From positions 394,381 through 458,380 of the forward strand of contig NZ_RBIM01000004.1 of the NCBI RefSeq assembly GCF_003634045.1: a stretch of DNA of 64,000 bases, given 5' to 3'. The notes under the pieces were generated by a model that ran no database searches, had not been told where the DNA came from, and saw nothing but the letters and a program-made list of their open reading frames with translations. Origin of the DNA: Maricaulis maris (GTDB taxonomy: Bacteria > Pseudomonadota > Alphaproteobacteria > Caulobacterales > Maricaulaceae). Shown piece after piece: positions 1 to 7,901 of this stretch; within the stretch, counting starts at the first letter, position 1; each line of letters begins with the position of its first letter. A program made the position numbers and the translations under genes.

Positions 1-368
1 ATGTCCTGCAAGCTGATGGCGGCACCCGGACGGCGGCCATCACCGGCGCCTGGGTGGCGCTGAAACAGGCGACCGGCTATCTGATCGAGGAAGGCTTGCT
101 GACCAGCGATCCGGTGCACGGCCAGCTCGCGGCCATCTCCTGCGGTGTCATCGACGGCGAAACCCGGCTCGACCTTGAATACGAGGAAGACCGCCGCGCC
201 GAGGCCGACGCCAATTTCGTGCTGACCGACAAGGGCGGGATTGTCGAGATCCAGGCCACCGCGGAAGACAAGCCGATCCCGGAGACAGATTTCGACCTGC
301 TGTTCGCCCTCGCCAAGGCCGGCGTCACCGACCTGTGCGCAGCGCAACTGGCCGCACTGAAGGCTTAG
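1..368 (+). CDS. rph: Ribonuclease PH, C-terminal part (5' end outside window)
   Basis: The reading frame is already open at base 3 and encodes LQADGGTRTAAITGAWVAL, the conserved RNase PH core that follows the metal-binding aspartate. About 121 residues are present and end in TAG at 366-368. RNase PH is a phosphorolytic 3'-5' exoribonuclease that trims tRNA 3' ends. An ATG at position 1 in another frame stops after about 20 codons and is not a start. The gene is followed at once by a structured RNA, and rdgB lies about 1.3 kb downstream; rph and rdgB are often neighbours in proteobacteria. The family call is secure; the N-terminal half cannot be judged. Confidence 0.93.
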   Translation, partial: VLQADGGTRTAAITGAWVALKQATGYLIEEGLLTSDPVHGQLAAISCGVIDGETRLDLEYEEDRRAEADANFVLTDKGGIVEIQATAEDKPIPETDFDLLFALAKAGVTDLCAAQLAALKA

Positions 369-371
369 TAC

Positions 372-399
372 TTGCACTGAAGGCGGAAGCCGGTTGAAT
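372..399 (+). promoter_or_regulatory. Candidate promoter of the structured RNA
   Basis: A TTGCAC element at 372-377 and a TTGAAT element at 394-399 are 16 bases apart. This would place transcription initiation near 406, exactly where the first helix of the predicted RNA starts. Each hexamer matches the sigma-70 consensus only partly, so the main support is the agreement of positions. Confidence 0.4.
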
Positions 400-405
400 T
401 AAAGA

Positions 406-524
406 ACAGACGGCGGGGGCGCGCTGGGGGGCTGGAAACGGCCCGCACGGCCTCTTTGGGAAGGGGCTACCGTGCAGGCCCACCCCCGCCGTCTGTCCCG
501 TCGACCCTTGGGTCGGCGGTCTTT
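406..524 (+). ncRNA. Structured small RNA of unknown family with its own terminator
   Basis: The DNA folds on paper into a compact RNA. A perfect 14-bp closing helix pairs 406-419 with 483-496, and a short helix pairs 425-428 with 479-482. A six-pair hairpin (429-434/439-444) is capped by a GAAA tetraloop. A second arm pairs 445-450 with 470-475 and continues in 451-456/461-466 around a UGGG loop. Ten more pairs (498-507/510-519) followed by TCTTTG form a Rho-independent terminator. The GNRA loop and downstream terminator favour the plus strand. It lies between rph and a convergent HTH gene and contains no plausible protein gene. I do not recognise it as SRP RNA, 6S RNA, tmRNA, RNase P RNA or a known riboswitch. 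A very large terminator for rph is the alternative. Confidence 0.6.
498..524 (+). terminator. Rho-independent terminator after the structured RNA
   Basis: A 10-bp hairpin (498-507 with 510-519, one G-T pair, very tight loop) is followed by TCTTT. It lies just before the 3' end of the convergent HTH gene at 540. Confidence 0.6.
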
Positions 525-539
525 GGGTGACGTTCGCGC

Positions 540-770
540 CTATTCGGCAGCGTCGGCGTCATCATCCTCATCATCAAAACTCAGCAGATCGCCGGGCTGG
601 CAACCCAGTTCGCGGCAGAGCGCTTCCAGGGTCGAGAAGCGGACGGCCTTGGCTTTGCCTGTCTTGAGGATGGACAGGTTGGCCATGGTGATGCCGACAC
701 GGTCGCAGAGTTCGGTCAGCGACATGCGGCGCTCGAGGAGCATGCGATCAAGAGTGACGCGAATGGGCAT
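540..770 (-). CDS. Small Cro/CI-type HTH regulator (YozG-like)
   Basis: This 76-aa protein is almost entirely a helix-turn-helix domain (LTELCDRVGITMANLSILKTG, about residues 18-39) with an acidic tail of Asp and Glu. It is the size and type of the XRE/YozG regulators typically encoded with DUF2975 membrane proteins, and the DUF2975-like gene ends 14 bases upstream on the same strand. The ATG has an AGGGGAGA ribosome-binding site. It probably regulates its own operon; the palindromes at 1617-1675 are candidate operators. The target genes are unknown. Confidence 0.85.
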   Translation of the reverse strand: MPIRVTLDRMLLERRMSLTELCDRVGITMANLSILKTGKAKAVRFSTLEALCRELGCQPGDLLSFDDEDDDADAAE

Positions 771-784
771 GGTGTGCGTCTCCC

Positions 785-1339
785 CTAAATCGTCAATTTT
801 TGTTCTTGGCGCATCCGCGCGCCTTCGCGGAAGACTTCCGCCAGGACCAGAAGCGCCACCACGGCGAACCAGGCCCCCAGATCAATTCCGTCCACGCCTG
901 CCAGTTCGAGCCCGCCGACCACCGGATTATCGGTATCCAGAAGGGTCAGGATCATGGCGACCGCACCCTGGGTGACATGACGCAGGACCTGGTAGGCGGC
1001 GATGGCAATCGCGATTACCCGCAAATGGCCGGCATTTTCCGGTACGAAGGGGTCGCCGGCGATCAGGGTCGAGAAGATGCGGCGCAGCCGGTCGATCACG
1101 ACCAGGAAGGCGACGATCTCGGCGACGAAGATCGGGTAGACCCAGCCGTGATTGCGGATGGTCTCAAAAAACTGTGTGACGAAGCTCGGCGAATAACCAA
1201 GCCAGTCCATCAGCAGGGTGGCGCCGGTTGCAATCAGGACGAGGGCTGCAAAACCCAATAGGGCCCAGGCCAGGTACCAGACCACGTCCAGTACCACCTT
1301 CAAAACGGATGCGAGTGATCCGCTTCCCAGTGCCTTCAT
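785..1339 (-). CDS. DUF2975-family membrane protein
   Basis: The 184-aa protein has about four hydrophobic segments (near residues 15-45, 65-85, 105-130 and 155-175) with short polar loops, and ends in a basic tail, RQEQKLTI. Length, topology and the partnership with a small HTH protein fit the DUF2975 family, whose function is unknown; some pairs resemble membrane-linked regulatory modules. It is the middle gene of a minus-strand set: 38-aa peptide, this gene, HTH. A long hairpin at 1362-1413 precedes its start. Confidence 0.75.
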   Translation of the reverse strand: MKALGSGSLASVLKVVLDVVWYLAWALLGFAALVLIATGATLLMDWLGYSPSFVTQFFETIRNHGWVYPIFVAEIVAFLVVIDRLRRIFSTLIAGDPFVPENAGHLRVIAIAIAAYQVLRHVTQGAVAMILTLLDTDNPVVGGLELAGVDGIDLGAWFAVVALLVLAEVFREGARMRQEQKLTI

Positions 1340-1361
1340 AGCCGCCCCTTCCCTGCTAGGC

Positions 1362-1413
1362 GTCGCACGCGAGGTCCGGTGACCTTAATCCGTTTGACCG
1401 GACCTCACGCGAC
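1362..1413. other. Long intercistronic stem-loop
   Basis: The arms 1362-1380 and 1397-1413 pair over about 17 bp with a two-base bulge and one G-T pair, around a 16-base loop. TTTTT at 1414-1418 follows on the plus strand, so it reads as a terminator only for plus-strand transcripts. On the minus strand it sits between the 38-aa peptide gene and the DUF2975 gene and may act as an mRNA processing or stability element. Confidence 0.6.
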
Positions 1414-1421
1414 TTTTTCCA

Positions 1422-1538
1422 TCATGCCGCGACCGGGGCAATGGCGTAGAACGCGCCGGCGCCGACTGCGACGAGCAGCATGAGGTTGATGGCGATGGAG
1501 CCGATCATCTGCATGCCTGAATTGTTGGACCTGACCAT
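1422..1538 (-). CDS. 38-residue single-span membrane peptide
   Basis: A short frame starts at ATG (1538) behind AAGGAAAC and ends in TGA (1422-1424). After a polar start (MVRSNNSGMQ) the peptide has one hydrophobic segment, about residues 11-37, ending APVAA. It is the first gene of the minus-strand set with DUF2975 and HTH proteins, and a palindromic region lies upstream. I recognise no family. Strong hydrophobicity, a ribosome-binding site and operon position support a real gene, but at this length chance cannot be excluded. Confidence 0.55.
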   Translation of the reverse strand: MVRSNNSGMQMIGSIAINLMLLVAVGAGAFYAIAPVAA

Positions 1539-1616
1539 TTCACTGTTTCCTTTGTCTTGTATCTGACCAATTACCGTTGTCATTCATGTTGTTCGGACGA
1601 CGTGTCCCGTCCTTGT

Positions 1617-1675
1617 TGTTTATCGATAAACACAAAGTTCGGCGGGCGCAAGCGAAAAATATCGTTTTTCGATAT
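1617..1675. promoter_or_regulatory. Palindromic operator-like sites between the membrane operon and rdgB
   Basis: A perfect 16-bp palindrome (TGTTTATCGATAAACA, 1617-1632) and a second inverted repeat (ATATCG, five bases, CGATAT, 1659-1675) share the TATCG/CGATA half-site. A further TTTCGAAA and a GCGATAAA follow up to rdgB. They lie in an AT-rich divergent intergenic region and may bind the small HTH regulator of the adjacent operon. The binding partner is inferred. Confidence 0.5.
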
Positions 1676-1720
1676 GAATTTTTCGAAAGGCGATAAATGA
1701 GATGGCGCGGGAGCGGCAAA

Positions 1721-2314
1721 ATGAACCGGGAAACCTGGGTGCTGGCGAGCCATAACGCCGGTAAAATCAAGGAGATGGAGCGGATTCTGGCCCCCTTCGG
1801 AGTGACCCTGAAGAGCGCCCGCGACCTCGCCCTTCCTGAACCGGAAGAAACCGAGACGACATTTCGCGGTAACGCGGCGCTGAAGGCGCGGGCGGCCTGT
1901 GAGGCGACGGGCCTGCCTTGCCTGGCCGATGATTCCGGACTGTCTGTCGATGCGCTCGGGGGTGATCCCGGCATCCATTCAGCCCGCTGGGCCGGCGAGC
2001 CGCGCGATTTCAGTCGCGCCATGCAGCGGGTCGAGGACGCGCTTTCGGCGTCTGGCAGCGCTGACCGCACTGCGCGCTTTGTGTGCACGATTGCCCTGGC
2101 TCGACCTGGCGAGGACATTGTCTTCTTTGAGGGCGAGGTCGAAGGCGAGATCGTCTGGCCGCCGCGTGGTCCGGAAGGTTTCGGCTATGATCCTGTCTTC
2201 CAGCCCGCCGGTCATGACCGCACATTCGGCGAGATGAGCGCTGACGAGAAGCGCCAGCTCAGCCATCGCGCCCGTGCGCTGGACGCGATGATCGCGCAGG
2301 GTTTCCAGCGATGA
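1721..2314 (+). CDS. rdgB: dITP/XTP pyrophosphatase (RdgB/HAM1)
   Basis: This 197-aa enzyme removes non-canonical purine triphosphates such as dITP and XTP from the nucleotide pool by hydrolysis to the monophosphate. The N-terminal SHNAGK (about 10-15) is the triphosphate-binding motif. LADDSGL (catalytic Asp 70/71) and the GPEGFGYDPVF block are diagnostic of the family. I chose the ATG at 1721, behind GGGAGCGG, over one 24 bases upstream because it matches the usual family length. The stop overlaps the hemW start (ATGA), so the two are translationally coupled. Confidence 0.95.
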   Translation: MNRETWVLASHNAGKIKEMERILAPFGVTLKSARDLALPEPEETETTFRGNAALKARAACEATGLPCLADDSGLSVDALGGDPGIHSARWAGEPRDFSRAMQRVEDALSASGSADRTARFVCTIALARPGEDIVFFEGEVEGEIVWPPRGPEGFGYDPVFQPAGHDRTFGEMSADEKRQLSHRARALDAMIAQGFQR

Positions 2315-3468
2315 CCGATCTCGGCCAAGCGCTCGGGCTTTACCTGCACTGGCCCTATTGCGCGCGGATCTGTCCCTACTGCGATTTCAATGTCTATCGG
2401 CCCAAGGGCGATGACGAGGCGCTGCTCGCGGCAATTCTGGACGACATGGCGGACTGGCGCGAGCGCACCGGGCCGCGGGCGTTGGCCAGCCTGCATTTCG
2501 GCGGAGGAACGCCTTCACTGATGAAGCCTGACTGGATTGCCCGGGTGATAGAGGCGGCGGACCGGCTCTGGGGGTTGTCGACGGGCGCGGAAATCGGTCT
2601 TGAGGCCAATCCCAATGACCAGGCCCGTTTCGCCGGCATTGCACAGGCCGGCGTGGGCCGCCTGTCGCTGGGGGTCCAGAGTTTCGATGATGCGGTCCTT
2701 GCCGGTCTCGGCCGTGATCATGACGGCTCCGGTGCGCGTCAGGCCATCGACATGGCCCTGTCTTCCTTCGATCGGGTCTCGGTCGACATGATCTATGCCC
2801 ATGCCGGTCAGACCCTGTCTGACTGGCGGACCGAACTCGGAGAGGCGCTGGCCACTGGCGCCGGTCACATCTCGGCCTACCAGCTGACCATCGAGCCGGG
2901 CACGGCCTTCGGCAAGCGGACCGAGCGGGGCGAGACGCTTGCCGTGGACGGAGACAGCGCCGCCGATCTCTACGAACTCACCGGCGAGATGTGCGAGGCG
3001 GCAGGCTTTCCCGCCTATGAAGTCTCCAACCATGCCCGCAGCGACGCGGATCGTTCGACCCATAACCGGATCTATTGGGAAGGTGGGGATTGGATCGGTG
3101 TCGGACCCGGCGCGCATGGCCGGCTCGGGCGCAGTACGGCGGACGGTGGCCGGATCGCCACCACGGCTGCCCGGCGCCCGTCTGACTATATTGCCGGTGT
3201 TGCGACGCGCGGCTCCGGCGTGCCGGACGCTGGCCGCGAACAGCTTTCTCCGCACGACGACATGATCGAGCGGGCCTTTCTCGGGCTCCGGATCACCGAC
3301 GGTCTGGATCTCGACCATCTCGCCGCCGCCACCGGATGCCAGCCAGAGGCGGCCGGCATCGACCGGATGATCGACGAGGGATTCCTGGCCCGTGACGGGG
3401 TGCGTATACGCCTCACACCGGCGGGCCGTCTGCTGGCCGACCGGGTTACCCGCGAAATATTGCCCTGA
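2311..3468 (+). CDS. hemW: Radical SAM haem chaperone HemW
   Basis: The 385-aa protein belongs to the radical SAM family formerly annotated as oxygen-independent coproporphyrinogen III oxidase. The cluster motif is C17-x3-C21-x2-C24 (YCARICPYC), the HemW spacing. GGGTPS (about residue 65) and the C-terminal HemN domain (about 290-380) are present. HemW proteins lack the extra N-terminal region of true HemN and are thought to deliver haem to respiratory enzymes. It overlaps rdgB by four bases, an order common in proteobacteria. Confidence 0.93.
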   Translation: MTDLGQALGLYLHWPYCARICPYCDFNVYRPKGDDEALLAAILDDMADWRERTGPRALASLHFGGGTPSLMKPDWIARVIEAADRLWGLSTGAEIGLEANPNDQARFAGIAQAGVGRLSLGVQSFDDAVLAGLGRDHDGSGARQAIDMALSSFDRVSVDMIYAHAGQTLSDWRTELGEALATGAGHISAYQLTIEPGTAFGKRTERGETLAVDGDSAADLYELTGEMCEAAGFPAYEVSNHARSDADRSTHNRIYWEGGDWIGVGPGAHGRLGRSTADGGRIATTAARRPSDYIAGVATRGSGVPDAGREQLSPHDDMIERAFLGLRITDGLDLDHLAAATGCQPEAAGIDRMIDEGFLARDGVRIRLTPAGRLLADRVTREILP

Positions 3469-3478
3469 GCGGCCGGGA

Positions 3479-4828
3479 CTAGAACGCCTCGATGGGTTCG
3501 AAGGTCAGCGGCGCCGGTTCGATTTCCCGAAGTCCGCGGGAGCGCATTTCATAAATCGCCAGTCCGCGTTCGATCAGTCCGGTCCCGACGAAACGGAACA
3601 GGCCATCGGCGCCGAGAAAACCCTGCTCTTCCTCAATGGCTTCCCGGGTGAAACCGCGCTCACCGCCGTCGAGATGGGCGGCCAGGCTCATCGCGTCATA
3701 GGCAAGGCTGGCGATCCGCGAGGGATCATTGCCATAGGCTGCCCGATAGGCCGTCTCGAAATTGGTGCGGGCGTCCAGGTCCGGACCGGCGAACCAGCCG
3801 CCGTGCAGGGCCGGCTCCCGCAGCAGGTCGGGGTCATTCCAAAGTCCGGTGCCGAGGAAGCGCACGACAAGCGGGTCGACCGATTGCGAGATCAACAGCG
3901 GTCCCAGCGCGCGAAGGCGCGTCCCGCCCTCCGGCAGGATTACCGCCTGGAAGGCGGCCTCGGGGTCGGGCACCCAGGCTTCGCGCCGCAGCTCGTCGGC
4001 CTCTTCCGGTGTCAGCGGTTCGAACACGCCTTCCGCAAGGCGCGCTGAGGCGCGTGCCATGGCTTCAACATCGCCGGTATAAAAACTCTCCGCGGCGACA
4101 TAGCCGCCGGTCAGCGCGGCATTGTCCTGCAGCGCGGCGTGCACAGCCATGCCGTAGCGGCTCTGCGGCCCGAGATAGGCGAAGCGCTCGACGCCCTGAC
4201 GGGTGGCGTATTCGACAATGCGGGCGACTTCAATCTCCGGCGGAAAGCTCATCAGATAAACGCCATTGCCGGCAACCGTGGCGTCCGTCGTGAAGGCGAT
4301 GACTGGGATGCCGGCCTGGCGAGCCACCTGGCCGGCAGCGGAAACAGCCGGTCCGAACAGCGGTCCGATAATGATGTCGGCACCGTCCTCGACAGCGGCC
4401 TGGGCCGCGGACCGGGCGCCCTGCGGTGTGCCTTGTGTGTCCTTGGGGATCAGCAGGAGATTGCCGCTGCCGCGCTCGAACAGGGCCAGCTCGGCCGCAT
4501 TCAACAGGCGAAGCGCTTCCGAGCGGGCGCCGGAATTGTCAGCCGAGAAAGGCAATAGCAGGGCGACGCGGGCGATTTCGCGGTCCGCCATGTGTGGCGG
4601 GATGAGGCCGGTGGCGACCGGCTCCTCGACCGGATCGGGCTCGATTTCGACCGGTTCATCGATTACCGGTTCCGGCGGCGTGTAGATCGGCGCCGGCGGC
4701 GCGGTCTGCGTTGTGCCACAGGCGGCGAGTGTGCCGACCATCGCGATGACAGCGAGGCAGCGCAGGCCGCGGCTTTGTGCCAATGTGTCCGTCGGCAGGG
4801 CGATACGCGAATTGAAGACTGAAAGCAT
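3479..4828 (-). CDS. LppC/LpoA-family lipoprotein (penicillin-binding protein activator)
   Basis: This outer-membrane lipoprotein belongs to the LpoA/LppC family, which in E. coli activates PBP1A. A hydrophobic signal with lipobox TLAAC (Cys about residue 37 from the first ATG) is followed by a Pro/Glu-rich linker and a periplasmic-binding-protein-like domain (about 85-440; LLPFSADNSGARSEALRLLN, DIIIGPLFGP). The ATG at 4828 overlaps the divergent rsmI ATG within CATG. A TTG at 4783 would give a more typical signal (MAQSRGLRCLAVIAMVGTLAAC) and free the overlap. The neighbourhood with rsmI, yraN and dolP matches E. coli yraLMNOP. Confidence 0.85.
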   Translation of the reverse strand: MLSVFNSRIALPTDTLAQSRGLRCLAVIAMVGTLAACGTTQTAPPAPIYTPPEPVIDEPVEIEPDPVEEPVATGLIPPHMADREIARVALLLPFSADNSGARSEALRLLNAAELALFERGSGNLLLIPKDTQGTPQGARSAAQAAVEDGADIIIGPLFGPAVSAAGQVARQAGIPVIAFTTDATVAGNGVYLMSFPPEIEVARIVEYATRQGVERFAYLGPQSRYGMAVHAALQDNAALTGGYVAAESFYTGDVEAMARASARLAEGVFEPLTPEEADELRREAWVPDPEAAFQAVILPEGGTRLRALGPLLISQSVDPLVVRFLGTGLWNDPDLLREPALHGGWFAGPDLDARTNFETAYRAAYGNDPSRIASLAYDAMSLAAHLDGGERGFTREAIEEEQGFLGADGLFRFVGTGLIERGLAIYEMRSRGLREIEPAPLTFEPIEAF

Positions 4829-5723
4829 GACCGAAACATCCCGGGAAATTCTTGGCGAAGCTATCCGCCGTGGCGGCAGGGGGCAAGCGCTCGGGCCGGG
4901 GCTTTACCTGGTTTCGACGCCAATCGGCAATTTGCGCGACATCACCTTGCGGGCGCTCGACGTGCTCGGACAAGCCGACCGCGTCCTTGCCGAAGACACC
5001 CGCGTCACCCGGCGACTGCTCGATGCCTACGGGCTGCGGGTCGAGTTGACGGCCTATCATGACCATAATGGTGAGCGGGTCCGGCCCGGAATTCTCGAAG
5101 ATCTTGAAGCCGGTCAACGCGTTGCCCTGGTGTCGGATGCGGGCACGCCGCTGGTCTCTGATCCGGGCTACAAGCTGGCCCGCGACGCGATCGCGGCCGG
5201 TATCCCGGTCATTGCCATCCCCGGCGCGTCGGCCGTGCTGGCGGCGCTCGCCATTGCCGGTCTGCCGACCGATTGTTTCACCTTCGCCGGCTTCCCGCCG
5301 CAAAAGACCGGTCCGCGCGAAGCTTGGCTTGAGCCTTTCCGCCACATCCCCGGCAGCCTTGTTTTCTATGAGGGCGTATCGCGCCTTCCGGCGATGATCG
5401 CCAGCCTCGCCAAGGTGTTGGGAGACCGGCCGGCGGCGGTCTGCCGCGAGCTGACCAAGCTGCACGAGGAGGCACGCCGCGGCTCCCTGTCCGAACTCGC
5501 CGCTCATTACGCAGAAGCCGGGCCGCCACGCGGTGAAGTCGTGATTGTCGTCGGCCCGCCGCCGGTGGATGACTGGGATGCCGGGCGGATCGATACCGCC
5601 TTGCGCGCGGCGCTTGAGGACATGCGCGTCAAGGAGGCCGCCAGCCACGTCGCCGAAGCCTCCGGCTGGCCGCGACGCGACGTCTATGCCCGCGCCCTGG
5701 CGCTCAAGGACCAGGGCCGGTGA
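4827..5723 (+). CDS. rsmI: 16S rRNA (cytidine-1402-2'-O)-methyltransferase
   Basis: RsmI (YraL) 2'-O-methylates C1402 in the decoding centre of 16S rRNA using SAM. The 298-aa tetrapyrrole-methylase fold shows GLYLVSTPIGNLRDIT (about 25-40), LAEDTR, and VSDAGTPLVSDPGY (about 97-110). The C-terminal region (YARALAL) resembles other members. Its ATG at 4827 lies inside the start of the opposite lppC gene. Its stop overlaps the GTG start of yraN. Confidence 0.95.
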   Translation: MTETSREILGEAIRRGGRGQALGPGLYLVSTPIGNLRDITLRALDVLGQADRVLAEDTRVTRRLLDAYGLRVELTAYHDHNGERVRPGILEDLEAGQRVALVSDAGTPLVSDPGYKLARDAIAAGIPVIAIPGASAVLAALAIAGLPTDCFTFAGFPPQKTGPREAWLEPFRHIPGSLVFYEGVSRLPAMIASLAKVLGDRPAAVCRELTKLHEEARRGSLSELAAHYAEAGPPRGEVVIVVGPPPVDDWDAGRIDTALRAALEDMRVKEAASHVAEASGWPRRDVYARALALKDQGR

Positions 5724-6103
5724 CCCGTAAGCGGCGGCAGGCGGAAGCCCGCGGCCGCTGGGCTGAATGGCTGGCCATGGCCTGGCTGGTCGCCAAGGGT
5801 TATCGCTTGCTCGATCATCGTGCCCGCACCGCTGCCGGTGAGATCGACCTGGTCGCCAGTCGCGGTGAGTATCTGGTGTTTGTCGAGGTCAAGGCGCGGC
5901 CCAGCATCAAGGCTGCGCTTGAGTCGATCGGGCCGCGCCAGCGCGGTCGCATCACCCGTGCGGCCTCGATCTGGCGGGCCTCGCGCCCGGCCGTGCAGGC
6001 GCTGCATTTGCGCTATGACCTCTTCTTGGTCGTGCCGGGCCGTTGGCCACAACATCGCCGCGCGGCCTGGATTCCCGGAGACGGCGCCCGCGACCTGCTC
6101 TGA
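5720..6103 (+). CDS. YraN family (UPF0102) nuclease-fold protein
   Basis: The 127-aa protein carries the UPF0102 signature GEIDLVA (40-46) and VEVKAR (55-60), which together form a PD-(D/E)xK-type nuclease core related to Holliday-junction resolvases; its cellular role is not settled. It starts with GTG at 5720, sharing GTGA with the rsmI stop. This gene order (rsmI-yraN) is very widely conserved. Confidence 0.9.
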   Translation: MTRKRRQAEARGRWAEWLAMAWLVAKGYRLLDHRARTAAGEIDLVASRGEYLVFVEVKARPSIKAALESIGPRQRGRITRAASIWRASRPAVQALHLRYDLFLVVPGRWPQHRRAAWIPGDGARDLL

Positions 6104-6221
6104 CCCGGCCCGGTATCGTGTCTTTTGTGATGTGGCTTGGCCTGGGCGCCGCGACTTGTCATGGTAGCGCGTCTGCAAATGACTAAGCTGGGGCGCGGGC
6201 GATTCGACAGGAGCTTCGTGT

Positions 6222-6914
6222 ATGGCCGACCGTCTATCTTTTATGTCCACCCTGCTGCTGGCCGGGCTTGTCGGGCTGGCCCCGTCGGCCTGCAGTTCCG
6301 TCGGTGCGGTTGGCCAGGATCGGTCGATCGGCCGCCAGCTCGACGACACCAATGCCTCGGTCTCGATCAAGTCGGCCATGCTGCGCTCGGAAGGCTTTGC
6401 CCTTGATGGCGTCGATGTCGAAGTGACCGAAGGCATCGCGCTTTTGACCGGACGGGTACCGCGCGAGGATGACCGGTTGATGGCCGAATGTCTGGCCTGG
6501 TCCTCGGTTGCGGTGCGCAATGTTGCTAATGAAATCGTGGTCGGGTCCGGCCAGGGCTTCCGTGACCGTACCCGCGACGCCGAGATCACGGCCCGGGTCA
6601 ATGGCCGTCTGATCTCCGACCGCTCCGTACGCTCGATCAATTTCAACGTCGAAACCCGTGCCGGCCGGGTCTATCTGCTCGGCGTGGCCCGTAATCGCGG
6701 TGAGTTGGAGCGCGCCAGCGCCCATGCTTCGCTGGTTGAGGGGGTTGAGGAAGTCGTCTCCTATGTCCGCATCGCCGGCGTGCCGACCAATCTGCCGGCG
6801 CGCGGCGAACGCCGGGCTGAAGCCTGTGTCGGCGAAGCGAATCCGGGGGTTGAATCCCGGGGCGACGGCCCTAACTCCGGACCACAATTGATCGGCGGAC
6901 CGGAGACGAGATGA
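6222..6914 (+). CDS. Dual-BON-domain lipoprotein (DolP/YraP-like)
   Basis: A signal peptide with a lipobox-like APSAC (Cys 24) precedes two BON domains (about 46-112 and 120-190; SIKSAMLRSEGFALDGVDVE and ARVNGRLISDRSVRSINFNV). In E. coli the equivalent lipoprotein, DolP, follows yraN and maintains outer-membrane integrity. Conserved position after lppC-rsmI-yraN, with diaA absent, supports the same assignment. The C-terminal 40 residues are low-complexity. AGGAG lies before the ATG. The stop overlaps the gshB start (ATGA). Confidence 0.82.
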   Translation: MADRLSFMSTLLLAGLVGLAPSACSSVGAVGQDRSIGRQLDDTNASVSIKSAMLRSEGFALDGVDVEVTEGIALLTGRVPREDDRLMAECLAWSSVAVRNVANEIVVGSGQGFRDRTRDAEITARVNGRLISDRSVRSINFNVETRAGRVYLLGVARNRGELERASAHASLVEGVEEVVSYVRIAGVPTNLPARGERRAEACVGEANPGVESRGDGPNSGPQLIGGPETR

Positions 6915-7861
6915 TGGCATGGCGTGTTGCGGTCCAGATGGACCCGATCGAGACGGTCAATGTGGACGCCGACACGACGTTCGCCCTGATGGAAGAGGCC
7001 CAGGCCCGGGGCGCCGAGCTCTACGTCTATCATCCCGACCAGCTGGCCTGGCAGGAAGGCCGCATTCTCGCCCGGGCCCGCCCGGTTCGGGTCAGGCATG
7101 TCCAGGGCGAGCACGCCGAGCTTGGTGAGGCGCGGGTGCTGGATCTGGCGCGCGATGTCGATGTCGTCCTGATGCGCCAGGATCCGCCCTTCGACATGGC
7201 CTATCAGACCGCCGCCCACCTGCTGGAAATGCTGAAGGGTGAAACCCTGGTACTCAATGATCCGTTCTGGGTCCGCTCGAGCCCGGAAAAAATCCTGCCG
7301 CTCCTTTATCCCGACATCATCCCGCCGACCCTGATCACACGCGACCTTGCGGCCCTGACCGGGTTTCGGGATACCCATCAGGACATCATCATCAAGCCGC
7401 TCTATGGCAATGGTGGCGCTGGGGTTTTCCGCTTGAAGCCGGGCGACGGTAATTTCTCGGCGCTGCTCGAGACTTTCTTCGCGCAATCGCGCGAGCCGGT
7501 GATCGCGCAGGCTTTCCTGCCGGCGGTGTCAGCGGGCGACAAGCGCATCCTGATCATTGATGGCGAGCCGATCGGTGCCATCAATCGCGTGCCGCAAACC
7601 GGTGAGACCCGCTCGAACATGCATGTGGGCGGGGTCGCCGAAGCGTCCGGCCTGACCGACAGTGACATGCGGATCTGTGACGCGATCGGTCCGATCCTCA
7701 AGGAGCGGGACCTGGTCCTCGTCGGCATTGATGTGATCGGTGATCGCCTGACCGAGATCAATGTCACCTCACCGACCGGCGTCCAGGAGCTCAAGCGTTT
7801 CTCCGGGATCGATGCCTGCGCCGCCTTCTGGGATGCAGTGGCTCGCCGGACCGGCGCCTAG
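6911..7861 (+). CDS. gshB: Glutathione synthetase
   Basis: This 316-aa ATP-grasp enzyme joins gamma-glutamylcysteine and glycine to give glutathione. The N-terminal domain starts WRVAVQMDPIETVN, as in bacterial GshB. The ATP-grasp loop IIKPLYGNGGAGVFRL (about 160-175) and the C-terminal GIDVIGDRLTEINVTSPTG are diagnostic. It overlaps the dolP-like gene by four bases, so it is probably the last gene of the rsmI operon. Confidence 0.95.
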   Translation: MMAWRVAVQMDPIETVNVDADTTFALMEEAQARGAELYVYHPDQLAWQEGRILARARPVRVRHVQGEHAELGEARVLDLARDVDVVLMRQDPPFDMAYQTAAHLLEMLKGETLVLNDPFWVRSSPEKILPLLYPDIIPPTLITRDLAALTGFRDTHQDIIIKPLYGNGGAGVFRLKPGDGNFSALLETFFAQSREPVIAQAFLPAVSAGDKRILIIDGEPIGAINRVPQTGETRSNMHVGGVAEASGLTDSDMRICDAIGPILKERDLVLVGIDVIGDRLTEINVTSPTGVQELKRFSGIDACAAFWDAVARRTGA

Positions 7862-7901
7862 AATACACGCTTGACGTGTGACAATTTATCGTACATGGTT
7901 T

